Source: Marsupella aquatica
Taxonomy: Eukaryota > Marchantiophyta
Length of the DNA: 64,000 nucleotides
Assembly: GCA_973895155.1 (NCBI GenBank)
Contig: OZ316892.1
Location: forward strand, 22,568,001-22,632,000
Reading direction: 5' to 3'
In this document: piece by piece, positions 45,595 through 58,218 of the stretch
Layout of the letters: each line of letters opens with the position of its first letter
Numbering within the stretch: the stretch's first letter is position 1
Notes under the pieces: model-generated
Seen by the model: the letters and a program-made list of their open reading frames with translations, nothing else
Database searches by the model: none
What the model was told of the DNA's origin: nothing
Made by a program: the position numbers and the translations under genes

Positions 45595-48500
45595 TCAATG
45601 GCCAACTGCCGTTTGGCCTACCTCTGACCCACTAAATAAGTTTGAGGAAGCGTCACCAATATTCCTTCTAGGAGAAGATGAAGGCTTGACGACATAGACC
45701 TGCTTCAACTTAGAGGATGAAGACACGAAGTTCTTGTCACCAGAAGATCCTCGTTCTGAAACTGGAGGCCGGCCTGGTCCTCCACCTTTTCTGGATTGGC
45801 CAGCCCAGCCCCCACTTGAGATACCCACCCGGGGAAGGCTTTGTTGAGGAGATCCTCTTTGATCTGCAAATGTACTTGAGTGCTGCTGCCCCAGTGAGAT
45901 TGGAGGCATTTGAGAGGACTGAAGATGGGGTGAAGGTGCTCTTGACCCATTTGGGACCTGTCCACTTGCCCCAGAGCTTGGACCCATCCCCACGTTCGAA
46001 ATGCTAATACCTCCATTGCCGCCTCCCCCTAAGCTGTTAGCCCCCCTTGCAACTCTGGATGAACGTCGTCCACTTCTCAACTTGTTACTGTTGACACCTA
46101 CTGCTGCTGCTGCTGCTCCTGAGGGAGCGCCTACACTACTACTGACGGGTGGTACTCTGTTGGATGTCCGTTGACCCCGGAAAGAAGGGCTGTTGTTTGT
46201 CACAGATGAGGATGAGTCTCCCAATCCAAGTTCATCTGGAAACTGAGCAGCGGGGTCAACTGACTGGAACAAACCAGAACTCACTGGATTTGATGCTGGG
46301 ACCAAATTGAAGCCACTGGTGGTCTCCATCATTTGCGGAAATTGCCCTATAGGACCCCGCGAATGTCTTGACTGCATTGGAAATCCCATAAGAGGACCCG
46401 AAATTGGAACATTGTGCAATGGCCCAGGAACATGGGACCACTGTGACTGCATTGCAACCTCAACGCCAGGAATCTGAAACAAAATGCAGAAGACAAAATG
46501 AACAAAAATGTCAAGGACAGGACAGTAACCTCAGTGAAGACTGACCAAACCAGTAACAGCTGTAACACCTCAGCAAACAGTGACTAAACAGCAGGAACAG
46601 TTGTAAGCGCCTCCGCACATGACAAAATTTCAAGTAGCATGAGGGCCACAGAGAGAGGGAACCACTTACTTGGAACGGTGCCGATAGATTCAAATCAAAA
46701 GGACCTGGTGTTGGAATAACCGAAGGCCCAGGAGCCATGCGCTGTACATTGTTCGTGACACCTGAGCTGCGCTGGCCGGACATAATTCCCCCCAATCCTC
46801 CATCACCCCCACTCATGCCAACCCCTGTACTTGATACTGGTGTATGTTTCCAGTCAGGTTGTTTCCCGGAAGGTAGGTACTGTTGAGGGTTCATGAAGCT
46901 CACTCCTAACTGTCCAAACTGACTCACTTGTGCAAAGGGGTTCGTGTAAACTAGCATAGGCGGGCCTTGTATACTAGGTATGCCCCCCGTAGGATTTATA
47001 AACGGCCCAGCATAGCTTGAAGGAGGACCCGCATAATAAGAGTCAACACCACCTGAGTGTTGGGGTTGCCATCCACCAGAGCCTGTCCCTGCATTAACAA
47101 TTCCTTGGTCATGTACCGAGCCCGACGTGGGTCCCTGTGACCCCTGTGAAGTATCCTTACTAGTGCCAAAACCAAACATTGGACCCCCCAGCATTGTCCC
47201 CAACTCGTGACCCCTATAGGGTAATGCTCCTCCTGGTAGAGACTGATGGAGTAATCCAGATGAATTTGAGACGGGTCCCTGATGTGATATCGTTTGAGGG
47301 TCCACCGACAAATCAGCTGGCAAAGCAACAGACATGGACTCTTCCAGGCCAGAACCTTGAATCATGACCGAGCCAGTACTTCCGTCTCCCATCGATAAGC
47401 CTAACCACAGCAATAAGAAAAGGTAAGAGCAGTGGATCAAACCAACAATATGCTAAGATCACATACCAGAAGCACTCATGACCACAGAAAGGACTCTAAG
47501 GACCTACTTCACAACGATCAAAGATCTAGTTCTTAGGTACACACCCGTATCAGCTGGCCAATACTCACTATGCGAGCTTGTCACTGATGCTTTCCCATAT
47601 GAGTTTTTGTTCCCAGAACCAGTTAATCCAACACCCCTCAAGGCGTTTTGTCCATCCCCGTGATGAGTGCTACCGACAGATTCGTCACTGGATATTGCTG
47701 CCACCGCAACTGCAGATGCAGCTGCCTCTGCCTCAGCATCTATGCCTTCCCCGCCTCTTTCCTCATCCCCCCTTGTACGTTTAGTTTTTCCAGTAAATGG
47801 GCTCACTTCGTTTCCGCCTCCTGAGAGCCGTTTCGATTTGCTCTTTGACTCATTATCATCCGAGGCCCCGTCTGCTCTTGGGCCAACAGCTGAGCCCACC
47901 ACAGCATTAAGTCCTGGCGTAAGGGGGCGGCTGCTTGGCAGCGGGATTGGCGGTGATGTAACAGCACCTAATGTTTGAAAGAAAGAAAGGGTTCAACTCA
48001 AAATAGACACAACATTCCAGAACCAATTGTATAAACAAGACAGATTCAACAAACTCAAGAACCTACTGGTGTCTGCAGGCAGATATCGTATTCTGAAGCA
48101 AAAGGAAAACTTCAATATAGCCATATTTCTGCATGTAGCTTCGAAATTTCTAGATAACTTACCAAATTGGATCTTCTCTCCAGCCAGGAGGGAGCCAACG
48201 GGGCCAGAAGGAGACGCTGATGGTTTGTCCTTGCCTGTAGTAGAGGAGACTGATACCACAGGTTCTAAAACAAGAGTGCTGCGGTCACCAAACGGAAGCT
48301 GCTGAGGAACTGATGTTTCAAAGCGCACTGGCTTCATAGCCTCTTCCAGCTGAATCTGAGTAAGGCTAACCACCTGCAAGTACCAAAACTGAATTCAAAA
48401 CCATGCTTCGACCTTTGAAGTGAAGTTGCCCACAGTTTATTGCAAAACTCCACAAAAAACGTTCAAAAACAAAATAAAGGCACTAGCAAAACATATGCAG

Positions 48501-51500
48501 TTCAAGTCCACAGGATCCAGCCTGAATAATTCCACCTTCAGGACGTCCTAATCAAAGCCTTAGATTTAACTACTCCAACTTGCTAATACGTACCTGGAGA
48601 GTTGACCGAGTTCCACCCCATGCGCTTGGGGCACCTGAGATGCTATCTTGATTTTCGTAGGCCGAACTGGTTGGGACATCTACCTCAACAAGATTCCCAC
48701 CTGGAGCGGCGCTCACACGTGGCCTGCTTGAAAAAAGAAAGGTGCGTCAGCTTAGAATTTATGACACAGAAACTAATAAGAATTCACAGACAGGCCAAAC
48801 AAGGCGGACACAACATAAAATGGTCTTCACTCACTTCGAATTTTTTGACCTTTTCTCATAAGCCATGTCAGCTGAACCTCCTGCTGGAGTGCCTATCGGA
48901 GGTAGCTGCGCAGGGTTGTTTGATGCCGGTAGAGAGGTAGAGGACACCACTACCGGTGAATTGGCTGTCTGACTTAGACGTGAGTTACTGGTATTACTCC
49001 CTTCCAAAGTTGCATTCTGGCTCGACGATCTTTTCTCTGATCCTGCCAGTCCACTGATCTTGCTTCCTACTCCAGAGTCTCCTTGGAGTCCTCCCTTCGT
49101 GACGGCTCTCTGTTTCCTAGCAGCCTGCTCCTTCGCCTGGGTTCAATTGAAAGAGGCATAATTAGACTCTAAATGTCCCAAAGTTTAACACCAACCAAGT
49201 AAAACAAGAAACAAAAAATAGCACAGTAAGCCTGCACCGGTCGGGTACCTTTGTCTTTGCCTTCATTTCTTTCTCCTTCTGCTCCCGTCTGTCATTGAGC
49301 ATCTGACGCTTGGAACGGACTTCAATGAAGTCATCGTCATCACTCGGGGCTTCAACCCCAGGCTGTTCGAGTACGGAGATATCTGAAGGCACTTCCTGGC
49401 TGTACCTCCCCAATACTCCCTCCTCTGGGCGAGAGGTACTATATCCTGCACTACGTCCTCCATTTTTGAGGGCCGGATCGCTACCCCCAGATCTATCAAC
49501 CTTAGTGATACTACTGTGAGACGAACGCCCTCCTCCCAGGGAATGAGAACTCTGTCCTTGATCTCCGTAATATTTCCTATCTTGATGGTGTGAAGCCGAA
49601 TCCTGATGTCCTTCCCTACTCACTGAACCATCACTGACATTGCCAGAGGCAGCTGCGCCCTCGTTCCATCCGGACTGGTAATATTTATCTCTTCCCGTTC
49701 CCTGCTTTGCACCAGCTGAGCTATCTGGAAGCCCTCTATCCAACGGCAAAGTCGAGTCTCGCACTTTAATAAACTCAGTTCGACGATAGTTGCTTCGGCG
49801 GCTTGGCCTCACACGAGTAGAACCGTCCATGCCCGCTTCTGCTACATTGGCTGAAGTGGGTGCTATGGAACCATCTGACGCACCTGAGAAGGTACCCCTG
49901 CCTCCAGAAGTACCACTCCTACCCCTACCACGCGAAGGTGGGCCTGGCCATCGTGCACCATTACCTCTTCCTCGTCCAGTTCCATAATAAGGTCTGTTCC
50001 ACGAGCCATCCCCACCTTGGCTGTTGTCGAACGCGGTCTCCGTTGGAGCCCCGATGCTATTTTCCGATGAAGAATCAAAGGCACCTTCCGAACCTACGCG
50101 CTGAAGGGCTTTGATATGAGGCGCAACCACGGCATCCCGAGAACTGCGGTCACGACTCCTTCTCTCTGGTCGGAAACCCGTCCTACCATTTTTAAGCTCA
50201 GGAGCATAAGCATCAGTGGAATTCACATCCCCGACAACGCTTTGTCCGGTCTGACTAGCCCTGGTAGACTTAACTGGCTGCAAAGGTAATTCATTCCCTT
50301 GAGATGTGAACGGCTCTTTGACAGACAAATTGGACACGTTCGTTTCTCGTATCTGGGTCCCATTCAACTGAAATGCCCCAGCATTGGCATTTTGGGGCTG
50401 AGCTTGAGATTGGGAACCAGAGAGAGGGTGAGTGGACGCCAAAGGAGTTTGATGCCCAAGCTGCCCAAACTGAAACAGTGGGGTTTGAGACCCGAGGATC
50501 TGTGGCCCACTCTGAGGATGCAAGTGTAGAGGCATTTGAATCGAACCAATCTGTATGGCCGGAACAGAAGCTGGTAGTAGGGAAGTGCTTGGAAGAAGTC
50601 CAAACTGGAGAGTCACTGGACCATCCTGTTGGTTCTGTAAGACCGGAAGCGATGCCACCAAAGAGGCACCTTGTGGCATCGCTGGCGTGGCATGAGACTG
50701 AGGTAATGATAGAGCCATAAATGATAAAGGCTGTTGGACTTGTGAAGCATAGTTGTCACCAGGTGCAACTTGCACTGGAACCATGGAAGCCTGGGTAATG
50801 TGCTGCAAGAACGGCTGTGGCAGGCATTGATACGAGAGATCCTTCTCCTGCTGTCTGCTATCTACTGACTCTGACGCGGAAGTCTCCTTCACATCTGCCT
50901 CGCTGTAGTCATGCTTTAGGCCGCCACTGTTGCCATGGTCGTACTCTCTGGAGTGCTGGTACACATTGTAATCCATATCACTCTCACCTTCTTCTTTGTA
51001 CTCCAAGTTGCCTGAATGATATTCGCCAATTAACTGAGAGGTACCCTGATTCTCAATTCTTTTATCGCTTCCTACATCCAGCTCTACATCATCCTCCCAT
51101 TCCCCAGCAATCTCCTCGTCTTCAAGGTCTGCTTCATCCTCAAGGTCTACCTCACCATCGTGCTCTACTTCGTCCTCGAGGTCTACTTCATCATCTACGT
51201 CTTGATCAATATCCCCTTCTTCATCAAGGTCGACCTCGTCTACATAATCTTCGTCGTCTGCATCAACATCATCCTCATCCCGGGCATAACCTGCCTCTTC
51301 GTCGTCCGACTTTCCTTCCTCTGCCCTCCTGCCACTGGGTGACAGTGCCTCCTCGCTATCATCTCCATTCTGTTCCACGTGACTTTCTGGGCTAGCAGGA
51401 GAAAATGACGAGTCATCGCGAGAGGAGGTTCCCTTCTCGACGTCAGCCACTTGGTGCTCTAAGATTTCGTTTTGAGACTCACTCTGGCTACCCCTAGCAG

Positions 51501-54500
51501 TATGCAAGTAGCTGCGCTGAGGCCTCAGAGACGCAGCAAGTCCCTGAATGTCCCTTCCATGAGACTCTGGCACAGAAACTGTAGTTTCCCGTGCCATGGA
51601 CCGGTGGATATTCTGTGGCACTGACTCCAATTGCTTGCTGCTTGCCACAGAGCTCTCAGACGAAAGGCTACCAGATAAAGAGCGGGGGACAGACTGGCCT
51701 TCCAGAGCTCCATCTTGTTGCGAGGAAGCACCTCTAACTTCATCACTCGAGGGATTCAGCAAAGGTGACGGGGATGAGTTGGCCAGATCCCTTGCAGACT
51801 TAAGCGGGGGTCTATGCAGGGGTGCCCCCCTCAAGGGAGGAGGTGGCACACGAGGTTGCTTAGCCAAAGACTGACGCAGTCGTCCATAAGAGGAAAACTC
51901 ATTTGCCTCAGGTCCCTGAAAGTAGGATGATGGTGGAGGTGGTGAGCCCCTCTTTCCATCTCTGAATGATCGCTGGCGGTCTATCTTATCACGACCCCAA
52001 TGCCGATCTCCCTCTCTATCGTAGGAGCTATCTAAATAGCCTCCGTCGCTCTCAGGTGTGGTGGCACGAGGAGAAGCAGACCGTTTGTTAGAGGACCCTA
52101 TTTCATCTCCAGGCCACCGCCGCTCTTGAAATCCGGGCAGACGATCTTTCCGTGGAGGGTTCTCCCCTGGACCCAAATCGTTTGTCAAAGCGCTATTACC
52201 ATAGAATGCTTCCCTCTCAGTGTACTCTCGCTTGCCGGGATACATCCGGTCCCTTGAAATGCCAAACTGGAACTCAGATGTATCCTCGCGGCCTCCATAG
52301 AGCGAGGAACCAACGCCATTGTCCATAACATCTCGTCTCCAAGACGGAAAGGACCGTGAGCGATCCGCCTCAAAGGCATTCCCTCCTCGAAGATCCGGCA
52401 TCCGCCGTCCTGCAATGCCCTGCACGTCTGGAGACTTCAGCCTGGAGGAAAATTCGTCTGGAGATCTAGGTATGGGAGGAGACGCGGGACGCCGTGATGA
52501 TGGTCTAAGAGGTGCCCGCTCATCATCGTCCTGATCAGCTCCCGTTAAGCCAGCGACATTTCTCTCATCCTCGTCCCTGGCTGGCACTTCCTTTCGTGCA
52601 GCAGCTTCGTAGTCCAGAGATTGCCTTTGCTTTCGGAGCCTATCCTCGTCTGGCATGAAAGGATCCTCCTCCTGCTTCTTCTTTTCTGCCTCTCGTTTGG
52701 CAATACGCTCCTCCAGCTCTTGGAGCTTACGACGGGCATTCTCTTTTCTGCGCTCCTCCTCCAACTGCATAGACCTCTTCTCTTCCTCACGGGCTCTCTT
52801 CTCATCTTCGATTTTCTGAGCAGCCTCCAGGGCTTCCTGCTCTGCTCTGGCAACTGCTTCCCTTGCCTCTGCCTCGAGTCTGAGCAAACGCTCGACTTCC
52901 TCCCTCGCTAAACGCTCCCGCTCCTCCTCCTCCTTCCTTGCCTGCTCAATGGCCCGTTCTTTCTCCTCCAATTTCCTCAACCGCTCCTGTTCCTGAAGCT
53001 TCTGCACCCTCTCGAGCTCTGCTTCGAATGCCTCCCTCTCTAAGTCGTAGAACGAGTTCACCTTGGCTTCCTCTTTCTTCCTCCGGATCAGCTTGCTTTC
53101 TACACCGCTCAAGGACTCACCAAGCCCGGTTGAAGTCCTGAAATCTAGACCCGGGAGGTCCGGGAAATCTCGTGCAAATGCGTCTTCTGAATAGGGGGCC
53201 CCAAAACGCTTCTCCCTGTTGAAGTCCAAGCCAGAATCCAGGCCCATGATTCCTCCTCTTCCTGAAGCGAAAGGGCCCCCCTTGCTCCCACCGAAATCTG
53301 ACCCGCCATTAAATCGACCTGCTCCTCCCCTAACGAAGCGGTCTCCTCCTCCGTATCTACCACGTCCCCCATCATAATCTCCACTACTGGGACGCCTATT
53401 ATCCCTGTAAGGACCATCCCGATTGGAAATCCCATGGCCAGAATCCTTGTAAAAATTCTCTCTGGGCCCTCCAGCATCTTTCCCATAACCATCCCTAAAA
53501 GAATAATCTCTGCCCCCGCTACCTGGCCTGCCAAATCCATCTCTATCCAGATTGATATCTTTGCCAGGCACAAACTCCCTCCTGGCTCCTACACCATCCC
53601 TACCGAAACCTCCTCCCTGTCGTCCATATGATCCTCCTTCCCGCCCGAATCCTCCTCCTTCTACACCCGTATTAACCATACCACCTTGCTCTCTATTACT
53701 GTAACCGCCATCTCTTCCAGGGACTACCCCGTCTCTGCGCCCCATAACTTCCCTGCCACCATATCTTTCCTCTCGATTATGATTGTTAGACAAGCTATAG
53801 CTCGAGTTGAGATTACCTTCTCGTGGATAGCCACCTCCTCCGTCAGCGCCACCTTCTCGCCCCAATTCCGTCTCCCTGCCAAACCCACCACCACCACCTG
53901 AAGATGGACGATTCTCTCGTTGAGATGACTGCCGCCCGAAGCCATACTCCTCGCCACCACGGCCGTTATTGCGGCCGCGAGGATCGTCAAGAAAATGCTC
54001 CCTCTCTGGACGATCGGGCCATTCGGAGTACTGGCCCGGACCTCCACCCTGGGGCCGGAGATTCTGAGCTGGCTCCCGCTCGTCATCTGCCCAATTCGAT
54101 CTCTGATTCACACGAACTGGAGGAGGAGGACCAGAGTATGGCGAAAACCACTCTGGCTTAAATCCCGGCCTGCTTCCCACCTGCTGCTGCTGCTGAGCAG
54201 GGGCCTGAGGCTCCAAGGAAAGATTGCTTTCCTCACTCGGTGAGGTTTGAGATGGCTTGGATGATGATAGCGTGGATGATGATGATAATGATACAGGCTG
54301 CGCCGGCTGAAGCGGAGGTGCAACAACCTGCTGCGGTTGCAATGGCTCTTCTCCAGCAGGCTTGTGGGAGGATAGAAGTTGCAGTTTCTGGTGCTGATCT
54401 TTCAGCTCCTGCTGTTTTTCCCGCTGCTTCTGCTGCAACTCCTTCTGACGTTGATGAGCGGGGGGAGGGGGCGGAGGCAGAGCAGCTTGAAGGGTTGGAA

Positions 54501-55200
54501 AATCCTCACCTCTGAGAACAACCGCCTTCTCGAGAGCAACAGGTCTGCTAACCGGAGGCGGAACCGCATTCACCTTTACGGGGACAGTCCTCGCTCTCGG
54601 CGGAGTGTAAACCCCAGATCTTGCCACCAGGTGAGGTGCCGATGAGGGCCTGAGGTCTCCATTCGCACCAGGATTCACCACAGCCTGACCTGCGGAGGGA
54701 GGTTGAGACGTTCCCCACGTGGACCCAGCGCTGAGAGCAGGATTAGATCTTGAAACGCCAGCATTACTCTCCCCCTGCTGCACAACGACATTAATCGCTG
54801 CCTCCTCGGATGCTGCTACTTCCCTCTGCTGCTGTTGCGGTTGTTGCACTTGCTGCTGCTGCTGCTTCGGCCATCCAGAAGCACCCGTGGCCCCCCCGAC
54901 GAGAGCGATGTTTGGGTCATTTCCAGCATGCTCCCTCCTCAACGATGGGAGATTCACCGGCAATGGAACGGTGAGCTTTGCCCCCTTTTGCAAAACTGCC
55001 GCGGCGGCCACTCCAGGAGTTGGTGTTGATGAGAAGCGCACAGGTCGAGTGAGCAGCAGCATCCCGCCATGGCTGGCAATCCGAGAGCGCGAGCCTCCCG
55101 ACCCCGGCAGCTGCGCTCCTGCTGGTGCCGCTGGCTTTCCATACGACTTGTTCAGATTAACCGACGCAAATTTGGTGCTGCTGCTGGACGCGCGCGCCAT
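45595..55200 (-). CDS. BAT2 N-terminal-domain protein, plant At3g50370 type
   Basis: Seven coding exons, minus strand: 55200-49249, 49136-48835, 48723-48594, 48373-48163, 47967-47569, 47400-46670, 46473-45595, giving 2,867 aa; all phases agree. Exon 1 alone encodes 1,984 aa. The N-terminus has FASVNLNKSYGK, LPVNLPSLRREH and VLRGEDFPTLQAALP, the BAT2_N signature. A Gly/Arg-rich, RGG-like stretch lies at about 400-690, a charged coiled coil at about 718-855 (EAELERVQKLQEQERLRKLE), an acidic Asp/Glu block at about 1310-1380, and IQIGSIQMPLHLHPQ near 1545. RSKRQMLNDRREQ ends exon 1. Later exons carry LTQIQLEEAMKPV, GEKIQFG, LPADLSVDPQ, GGIPSIQGPP and SGKQPDWKH, all in the order of Arabidopsis At3g50370. 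Family knowledge: animal relatives (PRRC2) act in mRNA translation and granules, and plant MOS1 shares BAT2_N. The precise role here is unknown. Confidence 0.93.
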
Positions 55201-56185
55201 AGGAGGTCCTAAACCTCTCTCCTGCCTGCATCAGATACCGATCGAGCCTCTTCCTTGTCCCTCCTCCACCTCCTCCTCCACCTCCACAACCTCTACCGCA
55301 ACCCTAAATCTCCGACCTCTTCCTCCTAACCCTTAACCCCTTCCTCTGCGCCAAATCTGTCTCAGACTTCAAACGTGAAACCTTCAAACACGTCTGCCTT
55401 CAAACCCTATTATCCCTCCGTCTATCGGAGTCTCTCTTCTCTTCTCTTCTCGTCTCGTATCGCCTCGTCTCGTCTCGCCTCCTCTCCTCTGTCCGTACTT
55501 ACACCAAACCACACCACACCACGTCACGGACGAATCACTACTAATTCCTCGTCGATGTTCACAACTCGAACGGAGCCCCACCACCACCACCACCACCCCG
55601 CCGCGCGTGAACGATCCCGATAAGAAAGAGTAAGTAAGAAAGCCCAAATGGGAAGAGGGACGGAGGGAAAAGATGTAACGTTGTCGTCGTTGCTGTTCCG
55701 AAACTGCCTCCTCCTCCTCCTGCTGCCTTCGCGCACTCGCGCTCTCCCCTCTCTCTGTCTCTCAGGGCGCGGGCCGACCCTCACAGACGTCCCTCCGACT
55801 GGAGTTGTGAGTAGTGTGTAGTAAGTCGTGTGTGACTCGAGGAGAGCGGCGGTGGTGCGCGTGCCCGTCGAGGCCGCAGGCAAGCAGGCGGTGAAAAAAG
55901 GAAAGAATGACAGAAAGGTGGCGAAGCGAGGGAAGGGATGGGAAGGGTTCGGAAGCAGAGAGGGAGGGAGGGAGGGAGGGAGCGAGGGAGAGAGAGACGG
56001 AGACACAGAGAGGTCGATCGAACGAAGTAGGAAGAACGAGGAAACGGAAGAGGGAGAACGAGGGAGGACGGGAGCAGAGCCCTAGACGAGGAACATTCCC
56101 ACCGAAACTACATTTGCAGGTTGCAGCAAGCTCCAGCAGAACCAGCCAGCAAACGGACGCGACACCGGCACTCTTTTCGTGAAGG
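55201..56185 (-). promoter_or_regulatory. Promoter and 5' leader region of the BAT2_N gene
   Basis: Pyrimidine/purine-asymmetric DNA. Minus strand CTGATGCAG at about 55235-55227 could be the acceptor of a 5'UTR intron. AACCCTAAA at 55300-55308 resembles a telo-box. A run of five GGG triplets sits at 55962-55980. Long open frames on both strands here reflect composition. Confidence 0.35.
55962..55980 (+). other. Potential G-quadruplex tract
   Basis: GGGAGGGAGGGAGGGAGGG gives five G-triplets with single-base loops, a strong sequence match to the G4 pattern. It lies upstream of the BAT2_N start, on the strand opposite to its mRNA. Confidence 0.75.
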
Positions 56186-56189
56186 CCTC

Positions 56190-56760
56190 CCTCGCCCCCC
56201 CCCGGTCCCCAATGCTGGCTCTTGCTGGCCTGCCTGGCTCCGTCTCTTTGGCTCCCTCCTTCGGCTCCCTTGGTGTGGAGGTGGTGGCCCTTGGCCCCCC
56301 TGACTGATTGTACTGCGGCCCCTTGCCCGGTCATATTATTCATGACCCCGTCTCTTTGCCCCCTTTCCTTCCTGTCCCTTCCCTTCTCTTCTCTTTAGTG
56401 ATGGTGGCCCCCGATCATGGGTACCTGGCCACTTCTTTTTCCTATCCCTCTGGATTTGGTTTGGGTTGGTTCCTTCTCTTAGCGGTGGTAGCCCTTGGCC
56501 CCCTGGTCATTGGTACATGCCCTGTGCCCTGCCCTACCTCCTGCTCGTCATCTGGGTTTGTCTTTAGTTGCTTCCTTCTCTTCCCTTCTCTTGGTGGTGG
56601 TGGTGGCCCCTGGCCCCCTGATTATGGGTGTTGTGCCTTGGCCCTTGGCTGGCCAGATTTCTTCATGGCAACTGGGTCCCTTTCTGGCTCCTTCCCTTCC
56701 CTGTGGCTCTTTCACCTTTGGCTCCCTCCTTTTCTGCAAGGGGTGGTGATGGACTCCTCA
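56190..56760. repeat. C/T-rich degenerate minisatellite
   Basis: About four units of 120-190 bp, each with GGTGGTGGCCC(C/T)TGGCCCCCTG (or a close variant), GATTATGGGT or TCATTGGTAC, and CTTCCTTCTCTT. Open frames of up to 200 codons across it are products of biased composition. Confidence 0.65.
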
Positions 56761-57843
56761 CTCTTGTGCCAACTTAAGGTATATGGGCTTGAACACAAAG
56801 GCATTCGTGCTCGAAGGTGTCTAATCACAACTGAAATAGGACTTAGGGCTGTCTTGCATGTGACAAGTCCTTTGTGTTCTGGCCCTAAACTGAACCCCTG
56901 GCATTTGTAAATGCAGCAACAGGCCGGCAGTCGTGATGGCGGCTTTAGGGGATATGCAAGGGCAAGGGCGGGAAAATTTCTGGCCCTTGAGGTCCCGAAC
57001 TTTGAACTGCAAATAAAACAAAACCGCAGCGGATCTTGCCCGGTACATTTGCGGTGCCAAAGTCAAAGAAGTAAATGCGTTTGAGTAAGCACGGCACACG
57101 TAAGCTCTTCTTGATTGTATTTTGCCAACATCAGTGCGTTGCTAAGGGTCGCTTTTTCAGGACTCTTGCACATGCAAGACAGCCCTTAGATACTTTCATA
57201 GCTATCTCCATGGTGATCTTGCAAGCGAGGTGCAACCCAAAAGTTTATTTCAATCCACCTTCAAGCTCACCTTCAAGTATACTCTCAAATGATGCCAAGC
57301 TTTAGCAATACTGGCCTCTACACACAACCTTCACATTCTATAGCTTTTGTACTCCTTACTTCCAGATGTCTCTACGCACCATCCCCCACAAAATCTGCCA
57401 GAATAGATGTCAAATTTTTCTTTAGGAGCTGCTCTTAGTGAAGTAGTAATCATGTCAATTTTCTTGCAAATATTGGGGATGACTTGCATTCCACTTTGCA
57501 AGGTCTCTCAAGGTTACAAAAAAACAATGTCATACAGTCCCCACTCCAATGACAATATTTCCAGCCAACTGTCCTTGTTGGAGAATGTTGTACCCCTTGT
57601 GCAAATCCCTCCATGAATTATATGTAAATGAGATGAGAAGTGTAAAGAAGAAACAATGGGTACAAAAACAAAGGACCAACAAGATGAACAAAATATTACA
57701 GCCTACCAAAGAAAGGAAATTAAAGATGTGATAGGAGAGTAGAAGATTTATATAGTAGTCTGTACCACCAGTACAATATGTACAAGTGTAAAGGTAAAAG
57801 TAAAAGTAAGAAAAACACTATTCTCACATAGTATAATTGAGAA
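56761..57843. other. Intergenic, nothing recognised
   Basis: No supportable gene. AAGTAAAAGT-type short repeats occur near 57790. Confidence 0.4.
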
Positions 57844-58218
57844 CCTGCAATGCAAAATACACCAGGAGCATACATAGAAAATAAATAATAAATGGAAATA
57901 TTCCAAGTAATTGCAAAAGCAGAAGAAAGAAGGGAAACTAGATAAAGGAATACCTCAACATGTGTCCTATGTCCAAGTGTTGCTTCATGAAGTCATGTAG
58001 CACTGTAACTTTTGTAGAAGGTTCTGCAAAATTTTCCAAAGCTTTTAGATGTTGAAGTGCCAAATCTGCAATAAGAGAGAAACATCTACTTTTTCCTTCA
58101 TTTATAGGTTCTTCATTCAAAATTATCCAAACAAATTTATGAAACACACAGTGTGTTTGTGCACTGTTGCCAAGACAAACATCTAGCAAACAAGCCAGAT
58201 TTTCCCCTATCAACTGAC
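57844..58218 (-). pseudogene. Exon-like coding fragment, family not identified
   Basis: On the minus strand, 58218-57954 is an 88-codon stop-free frame with strongly protein-like content (AQTHCVFHKFVWIILNEE, RCFSLIADLALQHLKALENF). It is preceded by CAG and followed by a donor, TTGAG|GTATTC. A good acceptor TTTGCATTGCAG ends at 57845 and the frame continues from 57844 for about 31 codons before a stop. A second acceptor-like TTATTGCAG lies inside. No partner exons are evident nearby, so I read it as a captured or decayed gene fragment. Confidence 0.4.

Noticed and set aside
45595-49140. A separate gene distinct from the 2,012-codon frame
   Set aside because: Splice sites, phases and motif order match one gene continuing from exon 1, as in Arabidopsis At3g50370.
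51160-51342. Hydrophobic plus-strand frame suggesting a membrane protein
   Set aside because: It is the complement of the Asp/Glu-rich block of the BAT2_N protein (GAC/GAG read as GTC/CTC).
54719-55336. 205-codon open frame on the plus strand
   Set aside because: It is antisense to the conserved N-terminus of the BAT2_N exon; its Ser/Cys/Leu-rich product is a shadow of CAG/CTG-rich coding.
55762-56343. 193-codon minus-strand frame
   Set aside because: Arises from (GGGA)/(TCCC) simple sequence in the BAT2_N promoter region.
56308-56910. 200-codon plus-strand frame
   Set aside because: Spans the C/T-rich minisatellite; hydrophobic Pro/Leu/Gly/Ser product follows from the repeat.
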